A stretch of 64,000 nucleotides of DNA from Nereocystis luetkeana (GCA_031213475.1 JARUPZ010000026.1:7991700-8055699), one strand, 5' to 3'; positions 10,405 through 21,146 are shown, counted from the stretch's first letter. The notes: a model not told the origin generated them from the letters alone. Numbers and translations: made by a program.

Positions 10405-10830
10405 AACCTCGAAATATCGAACTTTCGCTATATCGAACTATCGGACTATCGAAACATCCAATATATCGATACATCGAACCCTCGAACCTTCGACATACAA
10501 AGTTCTAAAGTTCGACATATCGATACACCGATAGTGCGATATATATTTCGCTATAATATATATCGATATATCGAACTATCGAAACACCCGATTTATCGAT
10601 ACATCGAACTTTCGAACCTTCGATATACAAAGCTCGAAAGTTCGATAGGTCGACACATCGGAAATTCGATATATCGATATATCGCACTATCGAACTGTCG
10701 AAATTTCGATGTATCACATTAAGGTCCAACGCAGTACATCGAAATAGTATCGACTTGTGTTGTCACTAAGTTTCAATGTGTCGCAATATCGCACTTGCGA
10801 TATGTCATATAATCGAACGCGGTTTTGGCC
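10405..10830. repeat. TATCGAAC-type degenerate repeat
   Basis: Dense array of tcgaactatcg, atatcgatacatcgaac and ttcgatat words over about 400 bp. Strong local self-complementarity; no coding signal. Confidence 0.85.
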
Positions 10831-11045
10831 TCCCATCCCCTCTGGCATCCCCGTATTTTCAGTGCTGAAACCGAACGATGACTTTCAACGCACGAGCTAT
10901 CGGGTATCAGCTATCGATTTTTTTTGTCGAATCTATTCTTCGCTGGCTGGCATCTTTTGTCGACACCGCACTGAGCTTGACTCTATCCCGGTTTGTCCAT
11001 CTCTGCCACCCAACCCTCGATCCGATCTGTGGAAACCCCTGGGAG

Positions 11046-11158
11046 GACGACGTGTTCTGCGGGCGCACGCCGCAATAGCAAGAGATTGTTTTTCAAGAAG
11101 AGTTCGAAGTCGAGTTCGGAAACTCCATATCCTGCCAACGACGACGCCAAAGGTGCAG
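11046..11158 (+). CDS. Candidate Ser/Lys-rich exon
   Basis: Open frame ending at a good donor (ggtgcag/gtatat). It encodes a Ser/Lys/Thr-rich linker (FFKKSSKSSSETPYPANDD). The 5' border is uncertain (acceptor gggag is weak). No family recognised. Confidence 0.3.
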
Positions 11159-11212
11159 GTATATCCTTCCGCCTACCGGATTACGTTTTAGGATAAAGTA
11201 TATATACAGTAT

Positions 11213-11262
11213 TATTATTTCTCTTGCCATCCGACATTGTGCACCATAATATTGATCGAGCA
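11213..11262 (+). repeat. Repeat F, partial copy
   Basis: ttattatttctcttgccatc plus cgacattgtgcaccat, matching the start of F at 44870 and 47640. Confidence 0.7.
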
Positions 11263-11379
11263 ACTACTGCTGAATCAACGGCGTCTGCAAAGAACATACG
11301 ACGACATAAAAAATGGTGCCGGCTGGCATGCCTCGAGGAAAATAAGCAGGTGGGCGGCCTTGATCAACAAGCCTTCGGC

Positions 11380-11430
11380 GGCGGCAGCGGCGGCGGCAGC
11401 GGCAGCGGCAGCGGCAGCGGCAGCGGCAGG
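11380..11430 (+). repeat. GGCAGC trinucleotide-type repeat
   Basis: (GGC/AGC)n stretch read as poly-Ala or Gly-Ser in two overlapping ORFs (11224-11496, 11237-11641). Neither ORF has recognisable domains. Confidence 0.8.
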
Positions 11431-11672
11431 CCTTTTTTCACGTGCAGGACGACGCGCCTCGAAGCTACGTATCTCACCGCTTTCAAGCCTCGTTGAGCCT
11501 CAGTCGAAGCTGAACCCGTTGAGTGGCCGCTGGGCGGGAGGGCTGAACGCATGGAACCAGCAGCAGAAAAACAGACGATCGATCGATCGGGCCGTACGAA
11601 CGAAAAAGAAAGCAGAGAGAGAAAGTAGAGAGAGCCGTTGAAACTAGTGTTGGAGCCGTTGCCAGGAAAGGG

Positions 11673-11749
11673 CTGTTAGGACTGCGGTCGCCCCGCTTTG
11701 GGGTCAACCCACTCGAATTTTACTGTAAGCGGTTTGTTTTGGGGTTCAC
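11673..11749. mobile_element. Palindromic repeat E, diverged
   Basis: gttaggactgcggtcgcccc at one end and tttgttttggggttcac at the other; heavily diverged arms. Confidence 0.6.
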
Positions 11750-11752
11750 AGT

Positions 11753-11862
11753 ATTACGGGGGACCATACTGTAGTAAAAAGGGCCAAATATTGCTAGTAA
11801 AAAGAGCAAACTATATAGGGTTTTGTACGAACCGTAGGTTCTATTTAATAAGTTCCCTCGAG
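11753..11862 (+). mobile_element. MITE A copy 4
   Basis: Has an extra tgtag in the left arm (ccatactgtagtaaa) and a degraded right arm. Directly adjoins E copies on both sides. Confidence 0.75.
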
Positions 11863-11865
11863 ATA

Positions 11866-12030
11866 GGGCTGCTGTCCCGTTTTTGGGCACAAGCCACTCA
11901 AATTCTGAGTAGTTTGTTACAGGTTTTTGGGTCCAGTCTCGTTTTGGGCACAACCACTCAATTCACAAGTAAGTCATTTTGGGACTGCAGTCCCGTTTTT
12001 GGGCACAAACAAATCGAATTATAACTATGG
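11866..12030. mobile_element. Cluster of E half-copies
   Basis: Three or more E arms in one direction (tcccgtttttgggcacaagc, tctcgttttgggcacaacca, tcccgtttttgggcacaaac). Confidence 0.65.
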
Positions 12031-12052
12031 CGGGGGACAAAAGAAACAAAAA

Positions 12053-12275
12053 TCATGAGCGGATAGTGCGAGAGCGTGAGTTAGCTACGTACGTACATCC
12101 GATGAGAATCGACGAGCAGTGGGAGTGCTGAACCCTACGCGCGACAAAAAATAAAGGCGCGTATCGGGGGGGTGAAGGGTAGACACCTGTGACCACGGCT
12201 TGTCCAGAAGTTTGTAGAGGGCAAAATCTCCTACGAGTTAGGCTGGAAAGTGAAAGTCATGATTAAAGATATACT
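12053..12275 (+). mobile_element. SINE body copy, 5' truncated
   Basis: Shares gagagcgtgagttagctac, ctgaaccctacgcgcgac, gacacctgtgaccacggctt and tacgagttaggctggaaagt with 49026-49352. The tRNA-like head is missing. Its 3' end runs directly into a truncated MITE A. Confidence 0.8.
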
Positions 12276-12283
12276 GAAGTATA

Positions 12284-12392
12284 TACCTGGTAGTAAATAG
12301 AACCTATGGCACACACAAAAACCTATCTATTTACCTATTTGTATTGACAATATTTGGTCCTATTTACTATGGTCCCCCCGTAATATTACGGA
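12284..12392 (-). mobile_element. MITE A copy 5, left-truncated, with footprint
   Basis: Begins at agtaaatagaacc; the outer left TIR is lost and replaced by SINE tail. TACCTGGTA (12284-12292) occupies the TA of the arm. Confidence 0.8.
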
Positions 12393-12493
12393 GGGCCATA
12401 GTGAACAGAAACCTACGGTACGCACAAAACCTATAATGTCTCCGTATTTTGACCTGCAATATTCGGTCCTGTTTACTATGGTCCCCCGTAATA
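12383..12493 (-). mobile_element. MITE A copy 6
   Basis: Abuts copy 5 and shares its terminal ATTA; arms gagggccatagtgaacag and ctgtttactatggtccccc. Confidence 0.85.
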
Positions 12494-12504
12494 TGAACAG
12501 TTTA

Positions 12505-12570
12505 ATTTCGGGACTGTAGCCTCGTTTTTGGGCACAAGCCACTCGAACCCCTAAGTAGTTTGTCATACCA
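12505..12570. mobile_element. E half-copy
   Basis: gggactgtagcctcgttttt, then cacaagccactcgaa and agtagtttgtca; the right arm is missing. Confidence 0.6.
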
Positions 12571-12689
12571 GGCGAGTGATACGCACACGGCCACGAGCTA
12601 TGCGGGGGCGATGACGTCGGGGCAAGCCCCGATCTGGTGCGATTCGATGTCGCGTGAGATCCTTAGACTCCTGGATGCGGATACCTAGT

Positions 12690-12920
12690 GTTTTTTTTGG
12701 GGGGGGGACTGCAGCCCCGTTTTTGGGCACAAGCCACTCAAATCCGCGTAGATTTTTTGGGGGATCTGCAAGTCAAATTCTACGTGGTTTAGTCCCCAAA
12801 ACGGGGCTGACTGCGGTCATAACCCCTTTAGAACCGCAGTCCCGTTTTGGGGACAAACTACTTGAAATTTGAGTGGTTTGTCCTCACATATGGGACTGCG
12901 GTTCTAAAAGGGTTAAAAGG
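12690..12920. mobile_element. Two E copies in tandem
   Basis: First copy 12702-12815 (partly repeated left arm after a G9 run) and second copy 12818-12918 with clean arms (cgcagtcccgttttggggac and complement). Confidence 0.8.
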
Positions 12921-13059
12921 GTTAGTGGCGGGTTTGGAATGATGGTCTCATCGAGATGCTTCCGTAGACGTGTCGCTCGTTTTTTTTTCGATTCTGGCCA
13001 GTTGTGGAGAGAGCCTCGCGTTCCAAAATAATCCGAGGACGGTGTGGTATTCTTGCGTG

Positions 13060-13415
13060 TCATATATATATGCATATACATTATATATATCATATATATG
13101 CATATACATGTATATATAATAAACATATATATATCATAAATATATATATATATATAATAAATATATACCAGGTATAATATATATATATAATAAATATATA
13201 TATATAATATATATATAATATATATATAATAAATATATATATATAATATATATATAATAAATATATATATATAATATATATATATATAATATATACCTGG
13301 TATATATAAATAAATATATATATATAATATATATAATATATATCTATATAATATCGTATATAGATATAATATATATGTATATGCAATATATATATAGTAT
13401 ATACCAGGTATATAT
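13060..13415. repeat. (AT)n tract with three TACCWGGTA motifs
   Basis: Long AT-dinucleotide array interrupted by TACCAGGTA (13166-13174), TACCTGGTA (13294-13302) and TACCAGGTA (13402-13410). TA is abundant here, so this fits addition at TA. Confidence 0.85.
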
Positions 13416-13499
13416 TTCTATATTATACTTCGTATATATACACCTGCCGGTGTGGCAGGCTTACTTACGTGAAAGACACAAAAAACGAGCCATCTTTTC

Positions 13500-13642
13500 A
13501 TGACGGTCGCGGAAGTATATACCGCTTTGGGCTCAACCATTGAGGCATTGAGAGCGTTTATACATGAATATGAAGACCCAGCGGCCCTTGTATCCCCGCC
13601 CGTACAATGGCACTGCTGGTGTGCAACAAGCGGCTTCAACAT
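13500..13642 (+). CDS. Candidate exon, unknown protein
   Basis: Open frame from ATG 13500 to a good donor (aacat/gtgagt), about 47 codons starting MTVAEVYTALG with VQWHCWCATSG near the end. Composition is protein-like rather than repeat-like. No family recognised; an opposite-strand ORF (13418-13642) is probably its shadow. Confidence 0.35.
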
Positions 13643-13799
13643 GTGAGTATCGACTAAAAAAACTCGATGCTATCACAGCTGAGGCGTCTGTCTACTGTAC
13701 TTCACAGCGAAGGGGGGAAAAAAACAAACAAACGGTTCTTCTGGTTCTCACATCCACTTGAAGCGCCTCCATACGAGTGGCCCGCTCCGATGCGCCCAG

Positions 13800-14145
13800 T
13801 CCCCATCGGGCTGCTTGTAGCGCTGCCGCTGCCGCTATCACTGCTACCGCGCCCGGCCTTCCACCAAAGTCGCCGACAAAACAATAAGCCGCCATATGAT
13901 CATACAAAGACACGCCAGAACGCGCGGAAGGAGCAGGGATGGCAAAAGTTGCGGCAGATCGATCTTAAGTCGGGAGCAAGTAAAAGGAGGGAGAGCAGGG
14001 ACGGTCTTCGGGGATAGTATTTATTTTTCCACTGTTAGTAGTGCCTTGTGTGTTTTTTTTTCGTTTTCCTAAGTTGGTTGATAAAGCGCCGAAGCTCGCG
14101 CTACAACGTGGTCAGATGTCAAAACACAATTAAATATGATTGATG
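13800..14145. other. Unassigned stretch
   Basis: No gene or repeat family recognised. ORFs on both strands (13667-14017 plus, 13692-13913 minus) lack motifs. Confidence 0.4.
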
Positions 14146-14154
14146 TTGCAACGG

Positions 14155-14262
14155 GAGCTGTAGGTTAAATTGATGCACGACTCGACAGCGTGGAAGTGTG
14201 GTGAGCTTAAAGCTCCATTTTTACCAATCCGCTGGAGGATAAAATAAATAAATAGATATGAT
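14155..14262 (+). repeat. Repeat J copy 2
   Basis: Matches 2635-2745 through gtggaagtgtggtgagctta and ends in an A/T-rich tail. Confidence 0.6.
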
Positions 14263-14407
14263 TGAACACACACGCTAGCGTTTCGTCTTACTTTTACTGC
14301 CTAGATCCCGAGTCCCACGGGCTTTTGGCACCTGGTAGAATCACAACAATGGATGGTAAAATGAGGGTGAAAAGTAACGACCAAGGGTACCGAATGGTTT
14401 TCGTGTG

Positions 14408-14492
14408 GCCCTTTTGGGACTTCAGTCCCATTTTGGGGGCAAATTACTTAGAACTTGACTGGTTTGTCCCTAAAACGGGACTGCAGTGATAA
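14408..14492. mobile_element. E copy
   Basis: gacttcagtcccattttggg and gtttgtccctaaaacgggac arms around a short spacer. Confidence 0.8.
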
Positions 14493-14826
14493 TAGGGTGG
14501 ATTAAGGTCGTATACGATGACGACGTTTTTGATGGTGATGGCGTTCTCTCAAATTCTGCCCGCGGTCACAAAAAACAGGCCGTTTCAAAAATGCATCTCG
14601 GCACATGAATGAATGGTTGATGGCAGATGTATCATCCTTTTTTGCACTGCAGATTGAGAGAGTGAGTTGTTTTCCGCAATCCGGGTATATACACGGTATG
14701 CACCTCGTGCGGCAATACGAGTAGATGCGGTACGCAGGTCCTCGTGCAACGAGCTGACCAGAGACAAATAATAGACGTTACACTAGGTACCTCCACCGTA
14801 GCGTGCTTCCTGCCCTGTGTATGTTC

Positions 14827-14943
14827 GGTGGCTTACTGAAAACATCGGTGGCTTGTTGAAAATATCGGCGGCTTATTAAATGCGTCGGCGGCTTTTTTGA
14901 AAATATCGGCGGCTTAATCAAAGCATCGGCGGCTTATCGATTT
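14827..14943 (+). repeat. 22-26 bp minisatellite
   Basis: Six degenerate units of the type atcggcggcttattgaaaat. Confidence 0.85.
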
Positions 14944-15051
14944 TTTTGGGCGACGCGTTTCGAGACTGTACGGCGACGGCGACTTCTGCGAAGGTATTTC
15001 CTTTCACTTTGGCTTTGCCCAGTCGCGCTGAAAAAACAGAGAGGCTCACTA

Positions 15052-15157
15052 TTCTGAGGGGCCATAGTAAATAGGACCAAATATTTTTAGTAAACATAGG
15101 TAAATATATGGGTTTTTGTGTGTACCGTGGGTCTTATTTACTATGGTCCCCCGTAAA
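15052..15157 (+). mobile_element. MITE A copy 7
   Basis: Full length; left end TTCTGAGGGGCC is degraded, right arm intact. Confidence 0.85.
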
Positions 15158-15159
15158 AG

Positions 15160-15600
15160 TAGTAATAAGGGGTGAGGGATGGGTGGGTTTTAACTTTTGG
15201 AGGTACGTACAGTGCTTGAGCTACATAACGCACGCTGTAGTGTGAGCCAATTAGTCGTTTTGGTCTAGATGGGCCGGAGGATAAAGCGTTGACCGCCGTC
15301 TCAGAAAACAACCCACGTCTGCGCCTGTCGGCCCCTGCCTCAGGCTGCTGCCGCTGCGTGTCGAACCTAGCGCCGCCCGCGCCACGCCTGCGCTCCCAGC
15401 AGTCGCGACCGTGCGGGCCTTAGTTACCCGAGACCTTCCCGAGACCGACGACATACAAAAAGGGGAAGGGTGCATATACACATCATACATCGCACATATC
15501 ATGCCTCCATTCATTGCGGTTTCAGCAAGCATATATATATATATGTATACAGAATTCGAGACAGGCAAATATATCCCTGCCTGATACGTATGACACCACT
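15160..15600. other. Unassigned stretch
   Basis: Minus ORF 15251-15568 covers GC-rich sequence (15330-15450) but has no recognisable domain and ends in an (AT)n run near 15540. Confidence 0.4.
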
Positions 15601-15678
15601 GTGCTCCTCGATGCTACTGTAAAATATAGAGACACTTGTTATTGGATGTTATTGATAGCATGCAAACGCTCCATGGTA

Positions 15679-15687
15679 TACCTGGTA
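15679..15687. repeat. TACCTGGTA motif
   Basis: Exact 9-mer in tataCCTGGTAtga context. Confidence 0.7.
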
Positions 15688-15794
15688 TGAGATATGTACG
15701 GTGTGGCTGTAAGACGCGAGCGCCGGCGAGGGAAAAAATCGAAGGCACGAGCCGCCGTGGGGGGAGGGAGAAGGAGAGCCTGCTATGTACGTGA

Positions 15795-15813
15795 CCCCCC
15801 CCCCCCCCCCCCA
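15795..15813. repeat. C-run
   Basis: Unbroken C run of about 17. Confidence 0.9.
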
Positions 15814-15894
15814 TCAGAGTCAGACAAAAGACACTACTGCAGGCGACGGCTCTTATGTATGAACAGGCGGAGATATTTAAGGGTGTGAAGAAGA

Positions 15895-16440
15895 ACGACA
15901 ACAACTACAAGAACAAGAACAAGAACAAGAACAAGAACGAGAACAAGAACAAGAACAAGAATAGGAACTAGAACAAGAAGAACAGGAACAAGAAGAAGAA
16001 GAAGAAGAAGAAGAAGAAGAAGGAGAATAATAAGAACAAGAACAACAAGAACAAGAACAAGAAGGACAAGAACAAGAAGAGCAAGAGGGAGAAGAACAAG
16101 AAGAACAAGAACAACAACAAGAAGAACAAGAGCATCAAGAAGAAGAACAAGAATAAGAACAAGAACAAGAAAAAGAAAAAGAACAAGAAAAAGAACGAGA
16201 AGAGCAAGACGGACAAGAACAACAGCAAGGACAAGAAGAACAAAAAGAACAAAACCAGAAACACCAACAAGAAGAAGAAGAACAAGAAGAAGAACAAGAA
16301 GAAGAACAAGAAGAAGAACAAGAAGAAGAAGAACAAGACCAGAAACAACAAGAAGAAGACCAAGAAGAACAAGAACAAGAAAAAGAGAAGAAAAACAGAA
16401 GAAGATGAACAATAAGAACAAGAACAAGAACACGAAGAAA
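15895..16440 (+). repeat. (AAGAAC)n / (GAA)n microsatellite
   Basis: About 540 bp of purine-only hexamer and trimer repeats. It makes three long minus-strand ORFs (up to 251 codons) of Leu/Phe/Ser/Cys runs, which are artefacts. A complementary, shorter array lies at 54020-54195. Confidence 0.95.
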
Positions 16441-16681
16441 ACACACATAAAAAACGGTTCTTGCTGGACGAGCTTTGAACGAGACGGCTCTTCACGCGCA
16501 TGTTTTCTGGGTGGGGTCTCTGTCACAAGAGGCTTTCGTGCACTGCATCTCATATCGGGAGAATAAACCTGGTGGGATATGCTGCACACAACCTGAAACG
16601 TGACCTAAGAACGTGGTACCGATCGTGCCATGCACCGTGTTCTACTGTAGTAGATCATGAATGACAAAACACGATGTATGA

Positions 16682-16918
16682 ACGCGTTCTATGATAGAGG
16701 TATCTAGCATATTTCCGCTAAAATTTGTTGTGGCTGCCGGGGTTACACAATCTTGTTTCGAAAAAATGACGTGGTTTGGGTACTCGGGTTATGGGATTAT
16801 TGATCGGGATGCAAAATTGGTTTTTGCTTGGAAGTCAGTGTTCGGGCGAGGTATGGGGCTCTTCGAGTGAGCCTGAGCCTCGGAAAAATCAGGGTGAACC
16901 TACATCGTAGGACGCCTC
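16682..16918 (-). mobile_element. MITE C copy 4
   Basis: Ends ACGCGTTCTATGATAGAGG and ctacatcgtaggacgcctc. Confidence 0.85.
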
Positions 16919-16956
16919 CATGATGACGTAATTAAAATTGTGGTATACCTCGTACT

Positions 16957-17767
16957 AAGGGCCGGTCTTATCGAGGGAAAAATAAACGAAAAAAAAACGA
17001 ATTAGAACGAACAGACTTTCGTTTTTCGCAAAAAACAGCAGGTTGAGTCCTAACGAGGGCAAAAAAAACGAAAACATATCCGAAACAGAAATAAGAAGCC
17101 GAGTCGAATTTTTACGCGGTGCAATTTTTCGGAATGACTCAACCGCCACAGCACGTGGTTCCCGGCGATAGCGCTCGACAGCGACGGTGGATAGACACAA
17201 CTCGAACACGTAAGGCACCCTCCACAGCAGGCGGTTCTCGTGGTCCAACCCGCTCCCTACGGAGTGCTCTAGAACTTGTGTATCGGCCATCGCTGTTCGA
17301 TGGCAGACGTTTGAATGTTGAGTGGGACTCATGTCCAAAAATATACCGCCACAGCCACTTCCCGATCCCCCGGTTTCTTACGAGGGCACCCCATGGTGAT
17401 TCCCTACCCATATGTGCTCGCGCCGTCAGCAGACAAGCCGCGTGGCAGCCACATGCACTACCTCGGCCATCGTGCGCTTGCCAACCGGTCGTAGAAACTT
17501 TATCGGAACTTCATCCCAACGCGTCGAGCTCCTCCTATATTCCTCTTCGACCCTGGGTATCCCAAATTTCGTTTATTTGGCACCCATTTCGTTTTTTTAA
17601 GTCCTCTGGGACTAAAAAAACGAAATGTGAAAACGGAGGTGTCGGGATCTCTACTTCTAATGTTTACAATTTGACCAATAAAACTCAAGTACTCTTTAGT
17701 TCTGTTTTTCGTTTTTTCATTTCGTTTTTTTTTTCGTTTATTTTGCCCTCGATAGGACCGGCCCTAA
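16957..17767. mobile_element. Repeat I: about 810 bp TIR element
   Basis: Termini agggccggtcttatcgaggg and cctcgataggaccggccct, followed inward by A/T-rich arms with aaaataaacgaaaaaa and complement; arms about 45 bp. The interior has a 221-codon ORF (17119-17784) that crosses the right TIR and has no transposase motif, so I regard the element as non-autonomous. Confidence 0.8.
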
Positions 17768-18005
17768 GGGTCATTCTTGTCTGAGAGTTTTTTTTTCCAA
17801 TTCCTCGATTTTTTTTGCGCAATTTTTCAATCTTCCATATTTTCCATTTTTTTCCCCCAAATATTGGAATGTTAACGAACTAGATATTTTGGGTTCTGGA
17901 GAATTTCACGAATAGTGACAGAACGCCTCCGTATATTGATACATGTATCCAATTATTTCCAAACTTTGGAAATTATGGAAAAAACGCTCTCCGATAAGAA
18001 TGAAC
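17764..18005 (+). mobile_element. MITE H copy 1
   Basis: Ends agggtcattcttgtctgaga and gctctccgataagaatgaac. Shares its border with element I and is inverted relative to copy 2. Confidence 0.8.
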
Positions 18006-18089
18006 CTAAACTGTAGATATTGAACTACAGCGGAGTAGATCGTGGTCGACATATTCCTCTGGAATGTTTGTTTCTAAATCGTGACTTAA

Positions 18090-18349
18090 GAGTCATTCTT
18101 ATCGAAGAGCGTTTTTCCCTTTATTTGCAAAGTTTGGAAATAATTGGAGATATGTATCAATATACGGAGGCGTTGTGTCACTATTCGTGAAATTCTCCAG
18201 AAGAACCGAAAATATCAAGTTCGTTAACATTCCACTATTTGGGGGAAAAAAACAGGAAAATATGGAAGATTGAAAAATTGCGCGAAAAAAATGTCGAAAG
18301 AATTGGGAAAAAAAAAAGCTCTCCGATAAGAATGACCCTAAGATATTGA
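18090..18349 (-). mobile_element. MITE H copy 2
   Basis: Inverted partner of copy 1; the two form a large hairpin with an 85-bp spacer (18006-18089). Interior words acggaggcgttgtgtcacta and gttaacattcc match copy 1. Confidence 0.8.
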
Positions 18350-18424
18350 TCTGCTCAATTGATAGATAGATGGCGATCTGCAGCAGACTAATTCGTGGTC
18401 GACATCGTGGTTGACATTGTGATC

Positions 18425-18580
18425 CGCCCAGTATGTACACCAGGTACACAGCAGTAGTAGTGCCGGTCCCTCTATAGTGCCTATAGTGCCGGTATGCATG
18501 CGCCAGCCAGCAATACTGGCACTGGCATAGCGCCAACCCACACTGCTAATACGACACTGGCGAAACCCATCTGTACTATT
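18425..18580. repeat. ATAGTGCC/GGCACTAT scattered words
   Basis: Degenerate repeats of ctatagtgccggt and tggcactgg before A copy 8, and cactatagaggg, ggcactttagaggg after it (18700-18745). The same word family lies before A copy 1 (1640-1790). Confidence 0.5.
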
Positions 18581-18581
18581 A

Positions 18582-18693
18582 ATATTACGGGGGACCATAG
18601 TAAATAGGGCCATACATTGTTGTTAAAAAATAGATAAATGTGTAGATTTTTGTGTGTACCGTAGGTCCTATTTACTTTGGTCCCCCGTAATAA
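18582..18693 (+). mobile_element. MITE A copy 8
   Basis: Intact, both TIRs clean (ATTACGGGGGACC and GGTCCCCCGTAAT). Confidence 0.9.
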
Positions 18694-18906
18694 GCGATCC
18701 CGCAGAGGCACTATAGAGGGCAACTGGCACTTTAGAGGGACTATTAATACTACGGTAGGTCCGTGTGCTCCTATTTCTCTCACCCGTCCGCCCCCTCTCC
18801 GTCGAAGCCGGCGGCGATGTTCGCGACCTTTCGAGAAGTGACGGCGAATTTCGGCAGGTGCTGCCCTTCCTCGGCCGCGCCTCGCGACCCCCTGCTTCAC
18901 CAAAAG

Positions 18907-18960
18907 ACAGCAGCAGCAGCAGCAGCACCAGCAGCAGCACCAGCAGCAGCAGCAGCAACG
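18907..18960 (+). repeat. (CAG)n microsatellite
   Basis: CAG/CAC trinucleotide array within overlapping ORFs on both strands (18763-19026). A coding role is possible but not shown. Confidence 0.85.
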
Positions 18961-19005
18961 ACAAAAAGGGTGGACGCTCCATTCAGTGCACCGTTGCACG
19001 CGGGT

Positions 19006-19124
19006 ATCACGGGGGGGCATAGTTAAGAGGACCACATATTGTTGGCAAAAATACGTAAATGTATACCGGTATGCTTTTGTGCGTATTGCACAGTAGGTCC
19101 TATTTACTATGCCCCCCCCCGTAA
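19006..19124 (+). mobile_element. MITE A copy 9
   Basis: Enlarged G and C ends. The interior carries TACCGGTA (atgtaTACCGGTAtgc) where other copies carry TACCTGGTA. Confidence 0.8.
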
Positions 19125-19171
19125 GTCGTGTTGTAGAGTAGTTATTTTTTGCTGTTGTTGTCGATTTTAAA

Positions 19172-19394
19172 GTTCCCTTGATAGGAGAGATGTACTCGAT
19201 CTCAGGCATGGCCGTAGTCGTATGACCATAGACCCTCGCATCCCTACAATGCCGGGACGGAGCATGCCGGGTTTTCACCGACCAGGCAGACACTGCTTGC
19301 TTACACCAAGCGCGAAAAGCGCCGTGAGGTGTCCGGCGAGTCGCATGGAGGCTGAGCTGCATCCTATTAGAAAAGGGGGGGGGGGGGGGGGGGG
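19172..19394 (+). repeat. Repeat family D copy
   Basis: From ttgataggagagatgtactc to gagctgcatcctatta, then a G20 run at the 3' side, which is unusual because most copies have the G-run at the tactcgat end. Confidence 0.85.
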
Positions 19395-19673
19395 AATGCT
19401 ATGCTGTGCACACAATGAAGATCGGATGGCTTGATGGCTTCGGGAAGATTGGAAATATTTCGTGGAAGGTCACTCGTTCCACGGACGCATACATGTATGT
19501 AGGCGTTTGACTTTTCGCTGGGGTCGTTTTTTGTTTTCGTTTTCGTGTGCCCTTGAATGTTATTATAAATACTTGAGGAATTGTCAGGAAATATAGCAAA
19601 TTCGTCCGTGGCCACCTAAGACAAGCGGGCGCGAAATTTACCGATTTTTTTGTCTGCGAGTGACCCGGGTAAC

Positions 19674-19796
19674 CGACAACGCGCTTGCCTCTTGACGGAG
19701 GTGTCGTCCCAGCTCCTCGACGCTTCGCTCGAGGCGTCGATGCGCTCCCTCGCCAGTTTGAGGCGGTCTCGCGCGTTCAGATTCATCGCCGTCGCC
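19674..19796 (-). CDS. Candidate exon, Arg/Glu-rich helical protein
   Basis: Minus-strand exon with a good acceptor (tttttgttgttgcctgag...cgacag) and a GT donor (tgtcg/gttacc). It encodes about 40 charged, helix-type residues (ATAMNLNARDRLKLARERID, then SRSWDDTS). Its phase-2 start fits the phase-2 end of the exon at 24167-24290, so the two may be consecutive exons. Plus-strand ORFs here are probably shadows. Confidence 0.35.
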
Positions 19797-19848
19797 CTGT
19801 CGCAGCTCAGGCAACAACAAAAATCAGGATCGGATGCGGGGGAAAACA

Positions 19849-19866
19849 CACACACACACACACACC
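19849..19866 (+). repeat. (CA)n
   Basis: Short CA dinucleotide run. Confidence 0.9.
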
Positions 19867-20599
19867 GCGTTTTGTTCAAGCCTGGTGATCGCCGATACAA
19901 TACTTCGAGCCCCTTTAACTGCGGTCTTCATGACTGGAGTGATTCGATTCGCACAACAAAGTGCGCTGGCAGAAGCGACGTAGACATTACTACCAGCGCC
20001 TATTATAGCTACCTGCTGTTCAGTTGGCGCACGTATTTCCGAAACAGGGCAATTATTACCAAACATCGGACAGAGCAAGAGCTACTGCTGTGGACAAAGA
20101 CAGATCTTACAAGGCCCCCCTGCTCGATTGTGGTTCCATGACTTTTAATCCCGAGGGTGTCGCAAGACGACAAGGGAGGACACAGCCAGCAGGCGTTTTT
20201 TCCTCGTACCAGCTCCCCTGCCCTGGTACGTAGCCAACCGGGTAAGAACGAAAAGCGTTTGGAAAGAAATAAAACGAAATCGTGGAAGAGCTGAAGAAAA
20301 TAAAAAGGAGCATTATAAAAAAAAAAATCCTGGAAGCTATGAGGAAAAGAAAAGGATCGTGAAATTTTTTTTTTGGAAGCTACAGAAAACAAAAGGAACA
20401 AGCACATCCAGAACAAAACGAAAAATAAAATGGAAGCTAAAAGAATATACAATGAACCACCGGGTAAAGGGTCGATCGGACAAGTAAACACACCGACCAG
20501 CCCCAACGAGATTATTTGCAAGCAGTTCTATCGTTGCCGTTATAAGAGCTGCCGCCTACGTGATATCCCATCGGAGGGCCACGCCCCCCAGAAGCGGCA

Positions 20600-20655
20600 T
20601 ATATATATATATAATGTATATAAATATATATGATATATATAACCCTATATATATC
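20600..20655. repeat. (AT)n tract
   Basis: Imperfect AT dinucleotide array. Confidence 0.85.
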
Positions 20656-20679
20656 TGTCACTGCAAGCCGTATAATCTA

Positions 20680-20790
20680 TTTACGGGGGGCCAAGTAGTA
20701 AATAGGACCCACGGTAGACCCAAAAACCTATACATTTACCTAAATTCACTGACAATATTTGGTCCTGTTTTACTATGGTCCCCCGTGATA
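20680..20790 (-). mobile_element. MITE A copy 10
   Basis: Arms ttacggggggccaagtagta and tactatggtcccccgtgata; one small insertion in each arm. Confidence 0.85.
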
Positions 20791-20997
20791 GATGTTCCAC
20801 GTACAGTAGTATAAGCCGGGAGTCTACTACGATGTATCGCCCGAAATATATCGGGCGGCGAAACCAGGATCTGATCTGTTTCTGCTCAAAGCGTGCCACT
20901 GTGTTCTGTGCGATCAGACCGACTATGGATAGAGTGGGCAGATAGCGCGACATCGAACAGTGTATCACCGCCCCCCCGCGCACCCGAAGTTCTCTTG

Positions 20998-21146
20998 TAC
21001 CACTCCGTCCCTCAATATGATGACCGTTTGTATGCAGCACTAATGTTACAAAGTTCCATATGTTTCGGGACAGATTGTTCCTAACTATGACCTTTTGTAT
21101 TCAATTGGTGTTAAAAAGTTCCGTATATTCCGGGACAGAGTGGTAT
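20998..21146. mobile_element. Stowaway-like MITE
   Basis: Ends TACCACTCCGTCCC and GGGACAGAGTGGTA, the classic Stowaway/mariner-type CTCCGTCCC terminus next to TA. The interior is two diverged copies of a 60-70 bp unit (tatgacc...gtatgcag; cgggacaga). Confidence 0.65.

Noticed and set aside
15834..16589. Minus-strand ORF of 251 codons and two overlapping ones
   Set aside because: Entirely translated (AAGAAC)n/(GAA)n microsatellite; open in all three frames.
17119..17784. 221-codon ORF in element I as a transposase
   Set aside because: No DDE/D or other transposase motif, and it overlaps the right TIR.
18481..19362. Minus-strand ORF of 293 codons
   Set aside because: Runs through MITE A copies 8 and 9, a (CAG)n tract and a D repeat; open by chance.
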